DNA of 29,829 nucleotides from Thiopontia sp964416755. GTDB taxonomy: Bacteria; Pseudomonadota; Gammaproteobacteria; GCF-002020875. The first letter of the stretch is position 1, and each line of letters starts with the position of its first letter. Under the pieces are notes generated by a model that was not told where the DNA came from, did not search any database, and saw only the letters and a program-made list of their open reading frames with translations. A program made the translations under genes and the position numbers. Below are positions 17,361 through 23,456 of the stretch, one piece after another. The stretch spans positions 1-29,829 of the forward strand of contig CAYQFH010000020.1 in assembly GCA_964416755.1 (NCBI GenBank), read 5' to 3'.

Positions 17361-19392
17361 TAAAACCGTCACAACCCGCCTCAACAAACTGCTCCCGGTG
17401 CTTCTGCATGACATTCGCAGTGACAGCAATCACGGGGGTTGTAACCCCCCTCGCCCGCAACACGCTCGTTGCTTCGATGCCATCCATCTCCGGCATCTGC
17501 ATATCCATCAGCACAACATCAAAATTGCGCTGTTGAGCCAACTCAACAGCCTCACTGCCATTACCGGCAAGGGTGACCTGGAGCCCCATCCCCTCCAACA
17601 TGCGCTTCTGAAGCTGCTGTATCAATGGCGTATCTTCCGCAACCAGTACAGAACCCGAGAATGTCCGTTTCAATGTGGACGAGGTTCGATCTTCCTGCAC
17701 ACTTTCACCGGTAACCTCACTCTCCCGAAACGGCAGCACCAGCTCAAAGAGTGAGCCACTCCCCTCTTCACTCTCCACCTCAATTCTGCCCTCCATCAAC
17801 AGGGCAAGCTCCTGTGAGATAAACAGCCCCAACCCACTGCCGCCATAGCGACGCGAGATCGAATTATCGGCCTGATTGAACCGTTGAAAAAGGTTTTCAA
17901 CCACTGCTGCAGACATTCCAATGCCACTGTCCCTGACGCGGAATTTGAGGTGCTCTGCATCACGCACAACAGTCAATGCAACCGACCCCTGTGCAGTAAA
18001 TTTGATGGCATTCCCCAGCAGGTTCATCAATATCTGCCGGATACGCTGCTGATCGCCTGTCAACATGAAGCGGGACTGCACCTGATCCTCGACCACAAAG
18101 TCGAGTCCGGCATCTTCGGCCTGAGGTGCAAACAGATCCTCAATCTCCTTGAGCATGGTGACGAGGTTGTAGGGGTTCTCCTCGATGGTGAACTTGCCGG
18201 ACTCAATCTTCGACATATCGAGAATGTCATTGATCAGTGCAAGCTGTGAACGCCCCGCCACCTCAATCGAGCTGATCAACTCCCGGTCATCTCTCTCCTG
18301 GAGCCGCTCTCCCAGTATCTGACTGTTACCGATAATGCTGGTCAGCGGGGTACGCAACTCGTGGCTCATCGCGGCCATGAAATGGTCCCTTGCCTGATTG
18401 GAGCGCTTCAACTCCTCTGCATTGATGATCTCACGCACATCGTGAAATACCAGTAGCCCTCCATTCAGTTTCTGCTTGTCATCTGCTGCGCCTCTAAGTG
18501 GTGAGACCGTAATACGTACCGGGATCAACTCCCCGGTTTTACTTTGAAGATCCTGCTCGACTGTCTTCTGATCAATAAAGCGTTGCAACTGTTCGCCGCT
18601 GTTATCCCGAAGACAGCGGGCAGAACCCGATGTAACAAGGATGTCCGCAACACACTGCCCCAACAGCTCTCCCGGTGCTCTTCCCACCATTTTGACCAGG
18701 CTCTGATTCACATGGGTGACGATGCCACTGCTATTGATCGCCATGACCGGATCCTGAATCACATCAAAGACTGCACCGATCCGGTCATAGATGTGCTTCT
18801 CCTCCAGCGCCTTCTCTGTATGCTGCTGCACCATTCTGTAGATNNNNNNNNNNNNNNNNNNNNNNNNNNNNNNNNNNNNNNNNNNNNNNNNNNNNNNNNN
18901 NNNNNNNNNNNNNNNNNNNNNNNNNNNNNNNNNNNNNNNNNNNGGCAGTTGATCAACATCAGCAACCTCCTCATCGGTACGCACAACCTGCTGTTTTCTA
19001 CTGTGCCGCTTCTGTAGTGCCTGACGGGCCAGTGCATCCACCCTGAGATTGAACAGCTCCTCCGGCGTCCCCTTGGAGATCATATCCACCGCACCCGCAT
19101 CCAGTGACTTGCGGGTGACATCCGAATAGTTGGAGAAGATTGCAATAACCATCTCCTCGGTCACCGGATGGGCAAGGAGACGACGCGTGAGCTCTTCTCC
19201 GGTAATACCCGGAAGGTGGAAATCAAGTAGCCCGATATCCGGCTTCTCCCTGACTGCAATCTCCAGCGCCTCTTCGCCACTGAATGCCGTCAATACCTGA
19301 TAGCCGCGCCCCCTGAGCGCTTCCCCATAGAGGCCGGCAATCGCTTGAGAATCATCAACCAGCAGTATCTTGAGCTCACTGTGCGAGTTCAT
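17302..19392 (-). CDS. Hybrid histidine kinase interrupted by an assembly gap: REC-[gap]-PAS-HisKA-HATPase-REC, no HPt
   Basis: About 696 residues as assembled, including roughly 34 unknown ones. The visible parts are an N-terminal REC (Asp57 in LLDFHLPGITG), a linker, 100 N bases, a helix (IYRMVQQHTEKALEEKHIY), PAS (about 210-320), HisKA with His344 in MSHELRTPL, HATPase_c with NLLGNAIKFT, DSGIGM and GGSGLGLFI, and a terminal REC (Asp630, MDMQMPEMDG). The chain stops directly after the receiver, so unlike its neighbours it has no HPt. The helix after the gap resembles those that follow second receivers in the paralogs, so a REC2 may be missing. The start at 19392 has GAGGA 7 bases upstream. 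The 3' end overlaps the convergent orphan gene by 59 bases. Confidence 0.85.
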   Translation of the reverse strand: MNSHSELKILLVDDSQAIAGLYGEALRGRGYQVLTAFSGEEALEIAVREKPDIGLLDFHLPGITGEELTRRLLAHPVTEEMVIAIFSNYSDVTRKSLDAGAVDMISKGTPEELFNLRVDALARQALQKRHSRKQQVVRTDEEVADVDQLXXXXXXXXXXXXXXXXXXXXXXXXXXXXXXXXXXIYRMVQQHTEKALEEKHIYDRIGAVFDVIQDPVMAINSSGIVTHVNQSLVKMVGRAPGELLGQCVADILVTSGSARCLRDNSGEQLQRFIDQKTVEQDLQSKTGELIPVRITVSPLRGAADDKQKLNGGLLVFHDVREIINAEELKRSNQARDHFMAAMSHELRTPLTSIIGNSQILGERLQERDDRELISSIEVAGRSQLALINDILDMSKIESGKFTIEENPYNLVTMLKEIEDLFAPQAEDAGLDFVVEDQVQSRFMLTGDQQRIRQILMNLLGNAIKFTAQGSVALTVVRDAEHLKFRVRDSGIGMSAAVVENLFQRFNQADNSISRRYGGSGLGLFISQELALLMEGRIEVESEEGSGSLFELVLPFRESEVTGESVQEDRTSSTLKRTFSGSVLVAEDTPLIQQLQKRMLEGMGLQVTLAGNGSEAVELAQQRNFDVVLMDMQMPEMDGIEATSVLRARGVTTPVIAVTANVMQKHREQFVEAGCDGFISKPIDAEALRALLAKYLD
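18844..18943. other. Run of 100 N (assembly gap) inside a kinase gene
   Basis: Exactly 100 undetermined bases sit inside the kinase gene at 17302-19392. A round 100 is a common scaffold placeholder, so the true length and the frame across it are unknown. The flanking frames happen to agree across 100 bases. Confidence 0.98.
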
Positions 19393-19399
19393 AACGAGA

Positions 19400-19404
19400 T
19401 CCTC
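19400..19404 (-). promoter_or_regulatory. Ribosome binding site of the gap-containing kinase
   Basis: GAGGA on the minus strand is spaced 7 bases from the ATG at 19392. The 204-base gap upstream (19393-19596) probably also holds this gene's own promoter, which I could not pinpoint. Confidence 0.55.
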
Positions 19405-19596
19405 AAAACGCTCTTGTTAGATTCAGGGACATGACTGTTCATTTTACCCAACTTCTCTTGCCAACCAAAATTTACGGCAAACCGGGTACCTTTTTCCACG
19501 CAATTTTACCTGTTTCAATCACTACGCAGCGGTGACAGAGATCAACGGTTAAGATCAAAGCAAGCGCTACCATTACGGCATCGGTAAAACGGTGCC

Positions 19597-22500
19597 CTAC
19601 GTTGTCAAAACCCTGTCAATCTCTGCCATCAGATCATTTGCCAGCAGCCTGACCTGATCCATCTCTCCAAGGCGTATGAAGGACTGCATCTCCGCTGCCA
19701 GATCACCCATTTTGAGAAAACCGAATGTACGGGCACTCCCCTTGATGGTGTAGGCTATATCACTCAATCGGTTCCAATTCTCTCCCTCCAGCACGGCAAC
19801 GAGATCGACCTTGAGCTCTCCCATCCGCTCCATGAACATCTGCATCAGATCATCATCAATGACTGGATCAACCCGCTGCCGCGCTATCGTCTCTGAAACC
19901 GATGGCTGCGCCTCCTGTACGCCCTGCTTCTTGTGCTTGTACTTCTCCCAACCCTGAATCAACATGCGGGCCAGCTGGTTGACCTCTCTGCTCTCAAAAG
20001 GCTTGTTGAGGTAGAGCACATCATGACCCAGTTCACGATTGATTTGGTTCAGTGGAACGTCTGAATAGGCTGAAACAATGACAATAAAGATCCTTTCGTC
20101 AATGCTGCGCAGCGCCTTTGCCGTCTCCAGCCCGTTCATGCCCGGCGGCATACGCATATCAATGAAGGCGACCGGATAAGGATGCCCCTGCTCCAGTGCA
20201 ATCCGTGCAAGCTCAACACCATCACTCCCCTGTCGTGCGTAGGTCACTTCAAACAGATTTGAACCAGCCACCTCGGACTGCTCGCTGATCGAAAAGTCAC
20301 CCAATATCCCTTCAAACTCACTCTCGATCTCGCTTTTTTCCAGCGCGATTCTGTAGAGATCAAAGATCTGCTGCTCATCATCAATGACCAGAACCCGGCC
20401 CAGTATGACATTCGACCCGACGGCACGCTCCTCCTTGTTGGTTGCTGCTGCAACCTGGACCTCAGTTGCCGGTTCATCGGGCGCTTTATCCACCTGCGCT
20501 TCTTCCTGGAGATAGACCTTCAGCGCACGGACTACCTCCCCCCGATTCATCGGCTTTCCCAGGAAGCCATCACAGCCCGCTGCAAAGAAGGCGTCACGAT
20601 GCTGCTGCATCACATTCGCTGTCAACGCAATGATCGGAGTACGGTTCCCCTGTTGACGAAGCAGTCGGGTTGCCTCCAGTCCATCCATCACCGGCATCTG
20701 CATATCCATCAGGATTAGATCAAACTGTTGCTCCAACGCCAGCTCAACCGCCTCTCTCCCATTGTCCGCAAGCACCACCCGGAGCCCCATACTCTCCAGA
20801 ATTCGCGACTCCAGCAGCCGCAGTTCGGGAGTATCCTCAACCACCAGCACCTCACCCGTGAACGCCACCGTCTCAATACCCTTGTCGCTCTGTCCACTCT
20901 GTTCATCCCGCACAGGGAGGTCACTCTCCTCATACGGTAGTTTGAGTACAAAACGGGACCCTCTGCCCTCCTCACTACTGACCTCAATCGTACCCCCCAT
21001 CAGCTGTGCAAGATTCCAGGAGATATGCAGTCCCAGTCCGGAGCCCCCGAAACGTCGAGAGATGCTGCTGTCCGCCTGCTCAAAAGGCTTGAAGAGCCTG
21101 GAAAGGACATCCGCTGACATCCCGATTCCGGTATCCTCCACGGAGAAACAGAGTGTCTCCCCCTCCAGCCAGCAGCTCATTGTGACACGACCCTGATCGG
21201 TGAATTTCCGGGCATTGCTCAGCAGGTTAAGCAGAATCTGTCCCACCCGTTTTTGATCCCCCCAGATCTGAACCACCGGGTGTATCTTCTGCTCCACTGT
21301 AAACTGTACAGCCGTACCCTCCATACTGGTCGAAAAGAGCAGCTGGGTCTCCCTCATCAGACTGTCCAGGCAGAAAGGGGCAATATCGATCTCAAACTTG
21401 CCTGACTCGATTTTCGAGACATCAAGGATGTCATTGACCAATGCCAACAGATTTCTTCCTGCAATGGCAACAGGGTACAGCAGTTCATGCTGATCTCGAT
21501 TCAGATCTTGTTCTGACAACAGTTCACTATTGCCGATGATCGTTGTTAGCGGAGTACGCAGTTCATGGCTCATTGAAGCAAGAAATTCATCCTTGGTCCG
21601 CGCCACCTTTTCTGCAATCAGCGTCGCCTCCATCGCCTTCATCAGCTCACTGTTACCCTGCTCGATCCGCTCCAGCATCTGGTTGATCGACTCTGAAAGC
21701 TGGCCAATTTCATCTTCTGAGCTGATCTCCAGACGAACAGAGTGGTCATCCAGTTCTCCAATGGCGTGCACCTCCCCTGCCAGGCGTGCTGTGGCCCTGG
21801 AGATTCCGCGAGAGACTCTCCAGACCCAGAACATGACAAAGAGCACCAGTGCCGCCAGCCCCCACAGGCTCCACTGCTGTATCTGCCTCAGTCTGTTGTG
21901 GGTATATTGTGAGAGCTCTGCCACCATCAGACTGAGATAATGCTCGGTTTCGATCGCCGCGTGGTTCAACCTGGCATACAACCCTTCTGTCGGTGTCAGG
22001 CCTAGCTGCTGCCTGTCTACAACCAGTTGCTCAAATATCTGCCGGTAATCATCAAGGTGTTGCAACACCTTGCTGCGCTCTGCACTGTTTACCATAAACT
22101 CCAATCTCTTTCTGAATACATCCACATCTGCGATCAGTCTGTCTCGATATTTCAGCTCTGTACGCAACAGGAAATCCTTCTCGTGCCTTCTCAGCATCAG
22201 CAGATCTTCAAGCAACTCATAGTTGCTGTTTGCCCTGAAATAGTCTTCAAGCTGATGTGCCACTACCCTCAACTCACCACGAAGACCACTAATCTCGTCG
22301 GTTCCGATTCGTTCGGAGACTGCAGCCACCTCATTGAACAGCCTTCGATACTGTTTCAACAGCGATCTGGCATCCACGACATGTTGATTCGAATAGCCCA
22401 CAGAGCGCAGAAATCGTTCAATCTGCTCCAGATCGCCCAACAGATGGATGAATTGATATCTGAAATCAACCAGATACTTCAGGTCATAACTGAGCAGAAA

Positions 22501-22674
22501 ATCCTTCTCGATCTGCCGCATCTCCAGCAGATCACTCTCTGCGTCGGAAATTGCGGAAACCCCACTGATATATCTGGAGAGGTTGTTTTGCGTAACCCCC
22601 TGCATGATCAACAGGATCATGCCGACAAAGGCTACGACCAGCGACATGATCAACAATTTTCTTTTGATCGTCAT
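19597..22674 (-). CDS. Membrane hybrid histidine kinase: TM-helical sensor-TM-HAMP-HisKA-HATPase-REC-REC-HPt(His to Tyr)
   Basis: A 1025-residue inner-membrane hybrid kinase. TM1 is about 7-27 and TM2 about 266-287. The periplasmic part is all-helical with two copies of EKDFLL (56-61 and 165-170), each followed by a similar ELKYxxR/DLKYLV segment, recalling the two-module HBM ligand domain. HAMP follows (about 287-340), then HisKA with His370, HATPase_c (GGSGLGLHI), REC (Asp657, MDMQMPVMDG), insertion-type REC (Asp839, IDMRMPPGMNG) and an HPt domain (about 940-1023). In the HPt the phospho-accepting His is Tyr975 (AYTIKGSARTFG, codon TAC at 19750-19752), so this domain should not relay phosphate. 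It follows the XRE-receiver gene by 46 bases in the same operon. Confidence 0.92.
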   Translation of the reverse strand: MTIKRKLLIMSLVVAFVGMILLIMQGVTQNNLSRYISGVSAISDAESDLLEMRQIEKDFLLSYDLKYLVDFRYQFIHLLGDLEQIERFLRSVGYSNQHVVDARSLLKQYRRLFNEVAAVSERIGTDEISGLRGELRVVAHQLEDYFRANSNYELLEDLLMLRRHEKDFLLRTELKYRDRLIADVDVFRKRLEFMVNSAERSKVLQHLDDYRQIFEQLVVDRQQLGLTPTEGLYARLNHAAIETEHYLSLMVAELSQYTHNRLRQIQQWSLWGLAALVLFVMFWVWRVSRGISRATARLAGEVHAIGELDDHSVRLEISSEDEIGQLSESINQMLERIEQGNSELMKAMEATLIAEKVARTKDEFLASMSHELRTPLTTIIGNSELLSEQDLNRDQHELLYPVAIAGRNLLALVNDILDVSKIESGKFEIDIAPFCLDSLMRETQLLFSTSMEGTAVQFTVEQKIHPVVQIWGDQKRVGQILLNLLSNARKFTDQGRVTMSCWLEGETLCFSVEDTGIGMSADVLSRLFKPFEQADSSISRRFGGSGLGLHISWNLAQLMGGTIEVSSEEGRGSRFVLKLPYEESDLPVRDEQSGQSDKGIETVAFTGEVLVVEDTPELRLLESRILESMGLRVVLADNGREAVELALEQQFDLILMDMQMPVMDGLEATRLLRQQGNRTPIIALTANVMQQHRDAFFAAGCDGFLGKPMNRGEVVRALKVYLQEEAQVDKAPDEPATEVQVAAATNKEERAVGSNVILGRVLVIDDEQQIFDLYRIALEKSEIESEFEGILGDFSISEQSEVAGSNLFEVTYARQGSDGVELARIALEQGHPYPVAFIDMRMPPGMNGLETAKALRSIDERIFIVIVSAYSDVPLNQINRELGHDVLYLNKPFESREVNQLARMLIQGWEKYKHKKQGVQEAQPSVSETIARQRVDPVIDDDLMQMFMERMGELKVDLVAVLEGENWNRLSDIAYTIKGSARTFGFLKMGDLAAEMQSFIRLGEMDQVRLLANDLMAEIDRVLTT

Positions 22675-22720
22675 CTGCTACTACTCTGCTGTTGAGGCAA
22701 TGGTTGAATCCACAACTGTC

Positions 22721-23434
22721 TCAGTGCGTCAGCACATAGTTGACCAGTTGCAACAGCTGCTCCTGACTATACGGTTTGGACTGGAAGATAAAGTCACTAC
22801 CGATAGCCTCATACAGCTTGCTGAGCGAATAGTCCTGATAGGCGGAAATGATGATAATCTTGACCTCCGGCATAATCTTGCGCATCTCCTGAGCAGTCTG
22901 CAGCCCATCCCAGCGACCCAATAGTCGCATATCCAGCAAAAGCAGCTGAAAACCGGAGCGCCCCTCCCCATCCAGTGACCGCTTCATCAACCTGACCCCC
23001 TCCTCACCACTTGTCGCTGTAGTCAGTTCATACTGCTGCTGCCCGAGTCGCTTCTCCTGCTGTCCCAGAATATTCAGCAGTGAATGCATGCCGTCACTCT
23101 CATCACGACTAAAAAGACGCTGATAGCCAAACAGAATAGAGGGATCATCATCAATCGCCAATATCCGCACGGCCCGGAAATGATCCGGCTCAGCCGTCTT
23201 TTGGTCCTCCAGTGCCAGACGACATCCAAGGTAGCCGGCAACACGCTCCACCTTCTTCACACCACCCCGAAAATGGCCATTTTCCATTTTGGAGATCTCC
23301 TGACGTGTGCAGCGAACGGCATCTGCCAACGCCTGCTGGGTGATCCGCTTGTACTTGCGCAGTGTCCGGATCTGCTCCCACCAGTGGGGATCTCTATCTC
23401 TCTCTTCTGCTTGTTCCATATCCCTGCCTCTCAT
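22721..23434 (-). CDS. XRE-type HTH plus insertion-type receiver: DNA-binding response regulator of unusual order
   Basis: A 237-residue regulator with the DNA-binding domain first. Residues about 18-75 form a Cro/C1-type helix-turn-helix (IRTLRKYKRITQQALADAV, then CTRQEISKMENG, the typical recognition region). Residues about 90-235 form a receiver with ILAIDDDPSI, phospho-acceptor Asp168 in LLLDMRLLGRWDG, the switch IIISAYQD and the Lys in FQSKPY, plus the extra segment between helix 1 and strand 2 found in neighbouring receivers. ATGs at 23434 and 23419 are both plausible; 23434 has AGGGA 9 bases upstream, and an upstream extension would run into the preceding gene. It lies between two hybrid kinases in one operon (22-base and 46-base gaps) and is the only clear DNA-binding output in the cluster. 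Confidence 0.88.
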   Translation of the reverse strand: MRGRDMEQAEERDRDPHWWEQIRTLRKYKRITQQALADAVRCTRQEISKMENGHFRGGVKKVERVAGYLGCRLALEDQKTAEPDHFRAVRILAIDDDPSILFGYQRLFSRDESDGMHSLLNILGQQEKRLGQQQYELTTATSGEEGVRLMKRSLDGEGRSGFQLLLLDMRLLGRWDGLQTAQEMRKIMPEVKIIIISAYQDYSLSKLYEAIGSDFIFQSKPYSQEQLLQLVNYVLTH

Positions 23435-23456
23435 AATCTCTATTCCCTGTATACAG

